The translations under genes and the position numbers were made by a program. A stretch of DNA of 7,930 nucleotides, from the NCBI GenBank assembly GCA_030145035.1, contig JAQYWL010000511.1, forward strand, positions 1-7,930. The letters are read 5' to 3'. The notes beneath the pieces were generated by a model. That model saw only the letters and a program-made list of their open reading frames with translations, was not told the DNA's origin and made no database searches. This document shows, in pieces, positions 1 to 6,173 of the stretch; the stretch's first letter is position 1, and the number at the start of each line of letters is the position of its first letter. This DNA is from Desulfobacteria bacterium. Lineage in GTDB: Bacteria; Desulfobacterota; Desulfobacteria; Desulfobacterales; C00003060.

Positions 1-976
1 ACCTCTGAATAATTGCGCCCCCACCCAGAAGATTTGCCAACCTTGCGATGTAAAAGCCATAGGCAATGGGATCGTCGAACGGCTCCGTGAATGCGCTACT
101 CACCAAAATGGCAAAGTTCGTGTTTTCACTCTTTTTTTTTGCATAGCTGTGACCGTTTACAGTGATGATTCCCTCATTTTTTTCGATCACAACCTCTCCA
201 TAGGGGTTCATACAGAAAGTGCGCACCTTGTCGTGGAAGGTTTTGGAGTAGTGGATGAGCTTTGATTCGTAAATCGTATCGGTAATTTCCTTGAGTACGG
301 TGGCCGGTAGTTCAACACGGACGCCAATGTCCACAGGGCTTGCCTTTGTTTTAAGCCTTAGAGACTCCGCCTGCTTTTTCATCCAGCTTGCACCTGATCG
401 GCCTGGGGCGACCACGACGAAAGGGCTGGTGATGATTTTGCCATTAGCGAGTTTGACCCCACGAATCCGGCCATTTTCAGCTAGAAGGTTTTGGACCCGA
501 CATTTGGTGCGGGTTTCCACTCGTCCCACCAAGGACTGTCGCAGGCGGTCCAAGACTACCCGGCAGTTTTCGGTGCCGATATGTCGGATGCGGCTGGGTA
601 TCAGCTCAAGGCCGGCAAGGCGGGCACGATCGGCAAGATCTTCCAATTTCGGGGATGCCTCTCCAAAGACGCGGCCCGGCGCTCCATGAGCCACATAAAT
701 TTCATCAGCCCTCCCGAGAAGCTGGTAAAGGGACTTTTGCTCAAGGAATTCACCCAAGAATCCACCGACCTCAGAGGAAAGCGTCAATTTGCCATCGCTA
801 TAAGCGCCAGCTCCCCCCCAGCCGCAGAGCATGTCGTCAGGATTCAGGCGCATGCGCTGGCCGAGGTCCTTCCCTTGTTCCAGTAGGAGAACAGACCCAA
901 TGCCACAATCGGCCAGGGTTAGCGCCGCGAAGATACCCGCCGGGCCGGCGCCAACAATGATCACCTGGCAGTCCAT
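1..976 (-). CDS. FAD-dependent dehydrogenase, COG2509 family (C-terminus beyond window)
   Basis: The first 325 codons of a flavoprotein, read leftwards and still open at base 1. It starts at ATG 976-974, preceded by a strong Shine-Dalgarno (AGGAGGA, plus-strand 981-987, 4 nt spacing). Residues 9-14 (GAGPAG) form the Rossmann dinucleotide-binding loop, with an acidic residue at the end of the second strand (LLLEQG). GGAGAYSDGKL at 54-64 is characteristic of the uncharacterised FAD-dependent dehydrogenases of COG2509. Further downstream are VDIGVRVE, RTFCMNPYGEVV, TVNGHSYA and NTNFAILVS, then FTEPFDDPIAYG and LANLLGGG, all in the family order. Members are usually well over 400 residues, so roughly the last quarter is missing. 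The substrate is unknown; a cytosolic FAD-linked redox role is inferred from the family. The gene is about 380 bp downstream of the PilZ gene on the same strand and is probably expressed separately. A run of nine A (minus strand, 132-140) lies inside the coding sequence. The family call is firm, the function is not. Confidence 0.9.
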   Translation of the reverse strand, partial: MDCQVIIVGAGPAGIFAALTLADCGIGSVLLLEQGKDLGQRMRLNPDDMLCGWGGAGAYSDGKLTLSSEVGGFLGEFLEQKSLYQLLGRADEIYVAHGAPGRVFGEASPKLEDLADRARLAGLELIPSRIRHIGTENCRVVLDRLRQSLVGRVETRTKCRVQNLLAENGRIRGVKLANGKIITSPFVVVAPGRSGASWMKKQAESLRLKTKASPVDIGVRVELPATVLKEITDTIYESKLIHYSKTFHDKVRTFCMNPYGEVVIEKNEGIITVNGHSYAKKKSENTNFAILVSSAFTEPFDDPIAYGFYIARLANLLGGGAIIQR

Positions 977-1008
977 AGATTCCTCCTGAATAGCGTATGC
1001 TTTCAAGT

Positions 1009-1077
1009 TATACAATCGCTCCGCGATTCTATACAGCGCGGCTTCGCCGCTTGGAAAAAGGAAATTCCTATACAATC
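1009..1077. repeat. small hairpin cluster with 'tatacaatc' direct repeats
   Basis: Just upstream of the flavoprotein gene lie two compact hairpins: AATCGC-tcc-GCGATT (1014-1028) and GCGGC-ttc-GCCGC (1038-1050). They are bracketed by copies of tatacaatc at 1009-1017 and 1069-1077, with a related tatacagcg at 1030-1038. The layout resembles a short interspersed palindromic repeat rather than a terminator, as no T-tract follows on either strand. It may form part of the 5' leader of the flavoprotein mRNA. A regulatory role is only inferred. Confidence 0.5.
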
Positions 1078-1356
1078 AAGTTCAAATCATATCTCTAAAA
1101 TGCGACGAAATCAAAACTTTTGATTTATGATAAGAACTTCCCTTTTGTGTGTGTGACGAACATGAAGAGGGAGGACCTTGTGGAAAGCTGTGTGGTCATT
1201 CTTGACAGGCATCCGTTTTTTGTCAAGAATAAAGACCTTGGTTCTCTATACCGATCAGTGCAGAGCCAAGAAAGAGCAACCTTTGAGATTCTGGTAGGAA
1301 AGGCGGAGCCGTTGCTGGCCCTGCCCCTGCTCTTTGACATTGGGAGACTCGTTTAC
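1078..1356. other. intergenic gap between PilZ gene and flavoprotein gene
   Basis: No convincing gene is seen here. The plus-strand frame open from 1120 to 1554 begins at a TTG without a good ribosome site and its second half is antisense to the PilZ gene. The minus-strand frame 1125-1340 has a Ser/Thr/Arg-rich composition typical of random frames. The one clear structure is the palindrome at 1198-1230, listed separately. No Rho-independent terminator for the FHA-PilZ unit could be found. Confidence 0.5.
1198..1230. promoter_or_regulatory. 10-bp palindrome with mirrored TTGACA boxes (possible operator or divergent promoter)
   Basis: ATTCTTGACA (1198-1207) and its exact reverse complement TGTCAAGAAT (1221-1230) are separated by 13 bp. 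Each arm contains TTGACA, the consensus sigma-70 -35 box, and each -35 lies 17 bp from an AAGAAT that matches the -10 consensus at 4 of 6 positions. The site could therefore act as a promoter on either strand; the leftward one would feed the flavoprotein gene. No T-tract follows either arm, which argues against a terminator. A dimeric regulator site is the alternative. Promoter activity is inferred only. Confidence 0.3.
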
Positions 1357-1734
1357 CTACGCCTCCCCTGTGGTGTGGTTCTGGATGAAGTATTCAAGCT
1401 CAGACATCTGGTGGTGAGTCAACTCCCCAAATTGCAAACCAAGTCGCCTTGGCCTCATGGAAATGAAAGGCATTTTAGCTATCTCAAAATCCGAAATGGT
1501 TTCAATCGGCACCTTAGGCAAATAAAAGCTATGATCGGCAAATATTATGCTTAGTTCAGATGAATCGTTTGACCGCTCTTCGCCGGCAATATAACGAACC
1601 GCAAGGCCGCCCCTGCTAATATCTATAATTTGGCCCATTGTCGTCCCATGAGGCCAAGAGGGCCTGAGCACAGCAAGTGCACCGTCCGCGGCCTGGAATC
1701 GCTTATGTTTCCTTCGCTCATGTAGCCTGTTCAT
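1357..1734 (-). CDS. PilZ domain protein (predicted c-di-GMP receptor)
   Basis: A 125-residue single-domain protein, a normal size for stand-alone PilZ proteins. Both c-di-GMP contact motifs are present: RxxxR as R8-KHK-R12 near the N-terminus, and D/NxSxxG as D38-I-S40-R-G-G43. With both motifs kept, ligand binding is likely. The rest fits a PilZ beta barrel, followed by a C-terminal amphipathic helix (about 105-120). There is no signal peptide or membrane segment, so it should be cytosolic. It starts at ATG 1734-1732 with only a weak upstream GGCAGG. It lies 63 bp downstream of the FHA gene on the same strand and is probably co-transcribed. The pairing suggests a link between c-di-GMP and Ser/Thr-phosphorylation signalling, in processes such as motility, polysaccharide export or secretion; that link is inferred. 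The partner cannot be named from the sequence. Confidence 0.88.
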   Translation of the reverse strand: MNRLHERRKHKRFQAADGALAVLRPSWPHGTTMGQIIDISRGGLAVRYIAGEERSNDSSELSIIFADHSFYLPKVPIETISDFEIAKMPFISMRPRRLGLQFGELTHHQMSELEYFIQNHTTGEA

Positions 1735-1797
1735 CTTTGTATACCTGCCCCAAAGAGGCGTCTCGCAACGTTCATCACACCGGTCGCCTGTGCCTGA

Positions 1798-2475
1798 CTA
1801 TTCGAACCTGATTTTCGTCCCCCCGATGCCAATCGTATCTCCCCTGCGCAGTCTCTGCTCTCCGCGAATCTTTTGGCCGTTGAGTGTCGTGCGCCTCCAA
1901 CCTGCGTGGTGCACCAGGTAGTGCTCACCTCCCCTGGCCAGGATGTGGCACTGGGTCTTGGCGACATGTCGCCCGTCAATGCGCATGTCGCAGGTGGCAT
2001 CTTTGCCGAGCGAGAAGATCTCCTTTCCTTTCAGGGACAAATGCTCCGGTGTTGTCTTGCCTTTAATCACGGCCAGCCGCTTCGGGGCGATGAAAACGGT
2101 TGGGTCGAAATCAGCGGGCGTGGGAGGGGAAGCATCCAGCTTTGGGTCTCGCACCATTTCAAAAGGGGAAGCAGTTAGCTTTGGGTCTCGCACAGGCACA
2201 AACCGGAACTTTCCGATCTGGACGCGGTCGCCTTTGACTACGCGAACGGTGTCCTTGATCTTGCGCCCGTTGACAAACGTCCCGTTCGCACTCTTCAGGT
2301 CCGTCAGAAAGTATTTGCTGTCTCGCATTTCAAGTCTGGCGTGCTGCCTCGACACCGCGCTGTTGTCAATGCTGACGTCTGCGCTCTTGCCCCTGCCAAT
2401 GTTTATCGTATCTCCCTGTTCGACCCAGAATCTGTCGAGCATCCGGTCGTTGAGCACCACATGCCATTCAGCCAT
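1798..2475 (-). CDS. double FHA domain protein
   Basis: A 225-residue protein with two forkhead-associated domains. FHA1 (about residues 1-94) is canonical: GRGK at 27-30, S42-R43-Q-H45, the NGT core at 64-66 and N69-G70. It should bind phosphothreonine peptides. A proline-rich linker (about 95-125) carries a 13-residue tandem repeat. FHA2 (about 132-225) keeps the fold pattern (SLGKDATCDMRI at 155-166, LNG at 198-200, RRGDTIGIG at 210-218). However, the conserved GR is GK (157-158), the SxxH serine is T174 (with H177), and the NGT core is replaced by GWRR (192-195), so it is probably a poor phosphopeptide binder. I chose ATG 2475-2473 over the upstream in-frame ATG at 2496 because ACAGGAGAGAGG lies directly before it. 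No membrane segment is visible. The PilZ gene follows after 63 bp. The kinase or ligand partner is not in the window. Confidence 0.9.
   Translation of the reverse strand: MAEWHVVLNDRMLDRFWVEQGDTINIGRGKSADVSIDNSAVSRQHARLEMRDSKYFLTDLKSANGTFVNGRKIKDTVRVVKGDRVQIGKFRFVPVRDPKLTASPFEMVRDPKLDASPPTPADFDPTVFIAPKRLAVIKGKTTPEHLSLKGKEIFSLGKDATCDMRIDGRHVAKTQCHILARGGEHYLVHHAGWRRTTLNGQKIRGEQRLRRGDTIGIGGTKIRFE
2126..2193 (-). repeat. 39-bp in-frame tandem duplication in the FHA linker
   Basis: Two copies begin at 2126 and 2165, exactly 39 bp (13 codons) apart. They share a perfect 17-bp core (2138-2154 and 2177-2193, agctttgggtctcgcac on the plus strand) and a ggggaagca block. In the protein this gives VRDPKL-T-ASP followed by VRDPKL-D-ASP, so the linker between the FHA domains was lengthened by one unit without breaking the frame. 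Confidence 0.8.
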
Positions 2476-2773
2476 GCCTCTCTCCTGTAACAACACACTA
2501 TTTTAGGCGGCCCGCCTGGCAGGCTGCCTATTTCCGGAAAGGTGACCCCAAGTGAGACGTGAGCTTGTCCCACAAGGCCGGGATCGCATCCGTGTAATGG
2601 TGATTATTCAACGGGTGATAAGACTACGTCGTGCCAGTGCCAGTGACGAAGCAGGAATCATGCCGAAATGACCCCAAGGGATAATTGCCTATAATTCCAT
2701 ACGGTTAAGGCAAATTAACTGGAGTGTGTGGATAGACAAATGTGTATGAATTTCACGGATAATCTGTCGATTG
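2476..2773. other. intergenic region upstream of the FHA-PilZ unit
   Basis: About 300 bp without a credible ORF on either strand. It should contain the promoter of the leftward FHA-PilZ unit, but no convincing -35/-10 pair was found. A 10-mer, tgaccccaag, occurs twice (near 2543 and 2669). GG and GC 10 bp apart (minus strand, 2675 to 2662) are only weakly like a sigma-54 site. Confidence 0.4.
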
Positions 2774-2998
2774 TCAGAACTCTGACACTTGGGGATGGAA
2801 TCGATAGCGCTTCGCTACACTAACCTGGGGAGTGTATCCCTTTGCCTCCACTTTCCCTTGATGACACGCCTTCCCGCTGAGGGCATTGGCTATCTCTTGT
2901 TTGAGTTCCCGAAAGTCGGTACTCTTTACCATGTAGCCATCAGCCATAGACAGGCGGGAGTCATCTGTTCTCCCCCGGTTCTCAAGATGCCGAAACAA
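2774..2998 (-). pseudogene. C-terminal remnant of a response-regulator receiver domain
   Basis: The minus strand encodes a short open segment whose core (about 2885-2965) reads TDDSRLSMADGY then MVKSTDFRELKQEIANAL. This matches the last part of CheY-like receiver domains: the 'aDaYvvKSsDlsELK' stretch, with the conserved Lys-Ser after beta-5, then helix alpha-5. The phosphoacceptor aspartate, the acidic pocket and the conserved Thr/Ser of beta-4 are missing; nothing upstream in any frame supplies them. The frame can start only at a TTG inside the inverted repeat at 2995-3012, without a ribosome site. I read it as a truncated gene fragment. The residues after the receiver tail (about 2774-2880) are unlike known output domains and may be non-coding. 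Confidence 0.55.
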
Positions 2999-3073
2999 AA
3001 AGTCCCGAAATCAGATCAAACCCAATCTTCCGTTACGTAGGTTGAGAAGGGTGCCGGATTTCGGGACTTTTGT
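2995..3073. repeat. 17-bp inverted repeat with 44-nt loop (palindromic element)
   Basis: The arms are 2995-3012 (acaaaaagtcccgaaatc) and 3057-3073 (gatttcgggacttttgt). They are exact reverse complements apart from one extra A in the left arm. The 44-nt loop can itself pair partly (accc/cttc with gaag/gggt around 3020-3052), so the whole unit would fold as a long hairpin. It abuts the point where the response-regulator similarity ends. It carries no ORF long enough for a transposase. A MITE-like or REP-like element, or a large-loop terminator, are both possible. Confidence 0.65.
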
Positions 3074-3563
3074 ATAAAACCAGAGCCATTGCTGCCTCTG
3101 CTTTCTCGTAATTGAAGGCAGGTCCACTTGCTCTGAGAGACGCGACATGATACCTAAAAACTATGTTAGTGGGGTCCTTTTATGCAAATTAGGATCGATT
3201 GTCAAACCGAGGAGCATCGAGTCTTATCTCGTTTTGTGAAATAGATTTCAACAGTCTATAACTCTTTATTATTACAATCTTTTATAGCAACGCACCCCTG
3301 AAGGCTCCATAATTCACCTCTTCTTGAAAAAGCCTATTTGCCTTTGTATTTTGGAGTCTCTGTAGATTCTATGGTGCATTGTTCAAAACTCATTCGATCC
3401 CAAAATCTCCTTTTCTCTCTTATTTTCTTCCATTTTTGAAATATTGTACCTAGAAGTATTGCCGCCGGTGAGAAAGGGCGACAGGGGGGCGCAGGGGGGA
3501 TGGCCGTTTATTATGCCGTGTCCGCTTGAAAGAAGGTCTTTTGGATTAGTGTGGTAGCATCAA
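3074..3563. other. gene-free A+T-rich stretch
   Basis: No gene can be supported in this stretch of nearly 500 bp. A minus-strand 45-codon ORF starting MSRLSEQVDL (ATG at 3148, stop at 3011-3013) runs into the inverted repeat and resembles no family I know. It is noted only because a possible promoter lies just upstream of it (3177-3205). Shorter minus-strand frames near 3400-3440 and 3290-3310 are trivial. Bases 3470-3500 are G-rich (gggcgacaggggggcgcagggggg). Confidence 0.4.
3177..3205 (-). promoter_or_regulatory. possible sigma-70 promoter, leftward
   Basis: On the minus strand a perfect TTGACA (3205-3200) is followed after 17 bp by TAAAAG (3182-3177), which matches the -10 consensus at 4 of 6 positions. 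It points at the 45-codon frame, the inverted repeat and the response-regulator remnant. In A+T-rich DNA such matches arise by chance, so this is a weak call. Confidence 0.25.
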
Positions 3564-3878
3564 TCAATGCTTCCCGGAAGACTCTTCTGTTTCCTTTCTG
3601 ATCCATCGATATCGTGGGTAATAGATGCGTTCTTCTTTTTCTGGAGATGGGCCGAAGGCGTGGTAACGGTAGAGCGCCCTTTCTTTTTTTCTCCTGTAGG
3701 TAGACTCCCACAGCCCTTTAGACATAAAGCGGATGAGTTTCTTGAAGAAGCCTGCTTGATTTTTGCCTTTGACTTGCATCCCTCTTTCTGGCCTCGTCTT
3801 TTACCCTTATAATAAGACGTCATCGTCGAAAAGCCAAGGGCCCGTGCTATGGCGTTTAGGCCTGTTGCTTTTCCTCAA
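3564..3878 (-). other. possible decayed coding region, unidentified
   Basis: Three overlapping minus-strand frames are open here and none stands out. One begins GKATGLNAIARALGFST (about 3825-3874), which looks like a small helix-turn-helix segment, and continues into a Lys/Arg-rich tail. A second (3564-3779, 71 codons) is strongly basic with many Tyr/Trp (for example YRYHAFGPSPEKEERIYY). A third (3511-3711) ends with an amphipathic stretch. This could be one frameshifted small gene or a transposase or integrase remnant. I recognise no family, and no frame has a properly spaced ribosome site. Confidence 0.2.
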
Positions 3879-4104
3879 ACTCCGCCGAGGTTGTTAATAA
3901 GGAAGATAACCATTTTTGGATAGCTCCCCTTTTTGAGCTAAAGCTCCTCAGTCACCATACCGATAATGCTTGTAAGGCATACATGGCGCAGGAGTTCCCG
4001 TTTGTGTGGTTAGAGGGAACGAGATGATCTACAAAATCCGCGTTCTGGGGAAAGACGGCTGACGTGCTTTGACAATTACAGTAACTAATGAGGAGCTTGT
4101 TTTG

Positions 4105-4314
4105 ATGAGATTACTTGGAATAAAACTGTGCAGCCTTTGGGCTTGGACCAAATACTACTTCGTGAAGGCAAAATATCACCTTGCCTTGAAGAGGGAATTC
4201 CGTCACCTTCTCGAGCTTAAAACTCTTGGCATTGAAAAGAAGCCGTTTACGAATGGCGCCTACCGGGCTAGTCTGTCTCCATTTGTTCTGAGATGCCGGC
4301 AACAGATTCCATGA
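4105..4314 (+). CDS. small hypothetical protein (uncertain)
   Basis: A 69-residue frame starting MRLLGIKLCSLWAWTKYYF at ATG 4105, with GAGGAG about 9 nt upstream; the open frame also extends back to a TTG at 4069. The product is basic with an aromatic, partly hydrophobic N-terminal third, but no clear membrane segment or motif. Its 3' end overlaps the opposite-strand ORF 4268-4417, and both cannot easily be real. A 12-codon frame starting MIYKIRVLGKDG (4024-4062) just upstream stops early and may be a fragment. I do not recognise any of these. Confidence 0.22.
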   Translation: MRLLGIKLCSLWAWTKYYFVKAKYHLALKREFRHLLELKTLGIEKKPFTNGAYRASLSPFVLRCRQQIP

Positions 4315-4417
4315 CTTCAGCCATGATGATGGTTACGTCTTGGTGTCGCAGGCCCAGAAATTTCATGGCTCTATCGTCGATCGCAAGCTCTTTGAAGCTT
4401 GAACTCGGATTTGCCAT
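4268..4417 (-). CDS. small hypothetical protein or gene fragment (uncertain)
   Basis: A 49-residue minus-strand ORF, from ATG 4417-4415 to a TAG at 4270-4268. It begins MANPSSSFKELAIDDRAMKF and ends MAEVMESVAGISEQMETD. The composition is that of a soluble, helical, acidic protein, more natural than most shadow frames here, but no known domain is evident. The ribosome site is weak (only ACGAG upstream). It may be a small gene or the remaining piece of a larger one. It conflicts with the plus-strand ORF 4105-4314. Confidence 0.3.
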   Translation of the reverse strand: MANPSSSFKELAIDDRAMKFLGLRHQDVTIIMAEVMESVAGISEQMETD

Positions 4418-4444
4418 AATCTCGTTTGGGCTAAAGCACTGGCT

Positions 4445-4502
4445 CCGAGTTTGCTTCGGCTCGGCCTCGCAACCGCTTCGCTCCTCGCAATGACATCCTG
4501 TG
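4445..4502. repeat. interspersed repeat of the 'cgcttcgctcctcgcaatgaca' type
   Basis: A small hairpin CCGAG-(10 nt)-CTCGG (4445-4464) is followed by cctcgcaaccgcttcgctcc and then tcgcaatgacatcctgtg (4465-4502). Reverse-complemented, this is the tgtcattgcgaggagcgaag sequence that recurs between genes in many bacterial genomes, often in Desulfobacterota. Only one copy is present here, so the repeat call rests on recognising the type. Confidence 0.5.
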
Positions 4503-4611
4503 AACTTTGCGAAATTCGGGATTATTCAAGGGCCTTGATGCTACCTGCTAAGAGTCAATAATCTTTTGCATAATATTTAAGACCTGCCTTCCCCCCTCTA
4601 AAGCCAAGGTG

Positions 4612-5952
4612 CTATCCCTGGGCCAACCGCTTAAAGTATCCAACCCTTTCCCAGGAAAAGGGCTCTTTCTGACAGGGAAAGATCGAATTATTATGAAAGA
4701 TCGGATCAGTGTCCAGGTCGTAGCGAGACGCCCTGACCGCCGCAGACCAAAGGGCGGTGTGGGGAATCGGTGAGTATTGAGCCAGGATGGGCCTCACGCC
4801 ACTGGTCTTCACCATCTTGATGGAGGCCTCAAGTTTGGCAAGGTCCTCTCCCGGCAGACCATAAAGGAGATAGGCACCTATGTCTTCGCCGTTGAATCCG
4901 GCCTCCCTCAAGTGATCGACTGCCTGCTGAAATTCACCTGGCCCCACCTTACTGTCCATTGCGTTGCGGTCATCAAAGAAGGCCGTTTCAAGCCCCAGCC
5001 GGATGGTCTTGAATCCTGCACGAAACAGCAACTGTGCTACCTCTCTTGACAGGGGTCTTATGTGGAGTGCATTGGGCGTGTGGAAGCGCACCTCAAGCCC
5101 CCGGGTCAGGACCCCTTCAAGGATTGGTACGATGTGGCTGTCTGCATCGATCAGCAGGGCATCATCATAGAAGGCAAAATCTGATACCGAGTATTTCTCA
5201 TGCCAGTAGGCGATTTCCTCCACCACATGCTGGGGTGACCTGTGTCTAAGCGTGGGGCTTAAAAACCCGGATGCACAATAGGCACAGCGAAAAGGACAGC
5301 CATGACCGGTAAGGATGGAAACGTAGGGAATAGAGGATTGCATATCAAAAGCCGGATAGGGGTAAGTATCAAGCTCATCAGGAGAAAACCGGCATGTGCT
5401 GGCATATCCTGTAAGCTGCCCAATGTGCTCAAGGAGGCTGGCTTCGCACTGACCGGAAAGTACCATGTGTGCGCCGGAATGTCGCAAGGCATGGCCATAA
5501 CAAATGGAAGCATAAATTCCCCCCAGCACCACGGGCACTTTGGGCAACATCTCCCGAACGACCTCAATGAGGGCGATGACCCCCGGATACCAGTAGGTCA
5601 TCAGGGAGGTCACAAGCACCACCTCCGGCCTTGGGCTGTCGTTGATAGCCTTGCGCACCAGCCTTTCCGGTATGCCGTATCTGCAATAGTTCCTGGGTAT
5701 ATCAGATAGTTTTTCGGGTTTTGGAATCCGTGTTTTCAGATAGTGTCCCTTGCCGAACCGACCGGCTTTCCCGGGGTGTGGTAGTTCGGGATGAAACCGG
5801 TCCAAACAGTCGATATAGCCTACTTGATACCCATGTATCCTCAGGATACCAGCGATGGTGAGAAGCCCAATCGGCCTGGCCCAGAAATCATAGGCCGCAA
5901 AATCGTGTATCCACGGGTTGATTAAAAGGATATGAGGAGCATCTTTTTGCAT
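4612..5952 (-). CDS. B12-binding-domain-type radical SAM protein
   Basis: A complete 446-residue protein. Residues about 7-180 resemble the N-terminal cobalamin-binding (Rossmann-like) module of B12-type radical SAM enzymes: ILLINPWIHDFAAYDF at 8-23, GLLTIAGILRIHGYQV at 29-44, VVLVTSLMTYWYPG at 111-124 and VVLGGIYAS at 141-149. The cobalamin-ligand motif DxHxxG is not seen, so B12 may bind base-off without a protein ligand, or not at all. The radical SAM barrel (about 205-400) has the cluster motif C219-PFR-C223-AY-C226, which holds [4Fe-4S] and binds S-adenosylmethionine. FYDDALLID (261-269), RLGLETA (318-324) and YLLYGLPGED (361-370) are typical later barrel strands. The substrate is unknown; methyl transfer or C-S/C-C chemistry would fit the superfamily. 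There is no clear Shine-Dalgarno before ATG 5952-5950. The gene stands alone, with repeats on both sides, so context gives no hint of a pathway. Confidence 0.9.
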   Translation of the reverse strand: MQKDAPHILLINPWIHDFAAYDFWARPIGLLTIAGILRIHGYQVGYIDCLDRFHPELPHPGKAGRFGKGHYLKTRIPKPEKLSDIPRNYCRYGIPERLVRKAINDSPRPEVVLVTSLMTYWYPGVIALIEVVREMLPKVPVVLGGIYASICYGHALRHSGAHMVLSGQCEASLLEHIGQLTGYASTCRFSPDELDTYPYPAFDMQSSIPYVSILTGHGCPFRCAYCASGFLSPTLRHRSPQHVVEEIAYWHEKYSVSDFAFYDDALLIDADSHIVPILEGVLTRGLEVRFHTPNALHIRPLSREVAQLLFRAGFKTIRLGLETAFFDDRNAMDSKVGPGEFQQAVDHLREAGFNGEDIGAYLLYGLPGEDLAKLEASIKMVKTSGVRPILAQYSPIPHTALWSAAVRASRYDLDTDPIFHNNSIFPCQKEPFSWERVGYFKRLAQG

Positions 5953-6026
5953 AACATGTTTACCACAGGGGCACCCCGATTAAATATCCTGGGATTTAAC
6001 GGGGCAGGCAGAAGAACACCAAGATG

Positions 6027-6173
6027 AAATTTTGTAATAGTCCACCCCCATTGTCATTTCGAACGGATGTGAGAAATCTTATGCAGCATAGCGTATGGTC
6101 ACGATATTATAAGATTTCTCCCTACGGTCGAAATGACAGAAAAAGCGGTAGGGGGTGAACTATTACGAAATTT
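6027..6173. repeat. 147-bp long imperfect hairpin element (copy A)
   Basis: Outer arms 6027-6049 and 6151-6173 pair over 23 bp with two mismatches. Inner arms tgtcatttcga/tcgaaatgaca (6052-6062 and 6128-6138) pair over 11 bp. A third pair gagaaatctta/taagatttctc (6071-6081 and 6110-6120) also spans 11 bp, leaving a 28-nt central spacer. The element lies between the radical SAM gene and the LOG-like gene and encodes no protein. Its modules recur at 6392-6682. It resembles a MITE-like or compound REP-like element. No flanking target-site duplication was evident. Confidence 0.75.

Noticed and set aside
1120..1554. 144-codon plus-strand frame opposite the PilZ gene
   Set aside because: Its second half is antisense to a PilZ gene with clear motifs. 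It starts at a TTG with no ribosome site, and the peptide resembles no family.
1943..2506. 187-codon plus-strand frame across the FHA gene
   Set aside because: It is antisense to the double-FHA protein, whose domains are unmistakable; the composition is serine-rich and typical of shadow frames.
2662..2677. Sigma-54-like GG-N10-GC site upstream of the FHA gene
   Set aside because: Only the GG and GC dinucleotides and two flanking T match the consensus (TTGG...CGGCA instead of TTGCA), and it is nearly 190 bp from the start codon.
3567..3812. 81-codon plus-strand hydrophobic frame, considered as a small membrane protein
   Set aside because: The Phe-rich runs come from T-tracts opposite a lysine-rich minus-strand frame. 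There is no ribosome site and no family resemblance.
4069..4100. TTGACA as a plus-strand -35 box before ORF 4105
   Set aside because: No -10-like hexamer lies 16-18 bp downstream; that position reads ggagct.
5302..5709. 135-codon plus-strand frame within the radical SAM gene
   Set aside because: It is antisense to a complete radical SAM coding sequence with its cluster motif, so it is a shadow.
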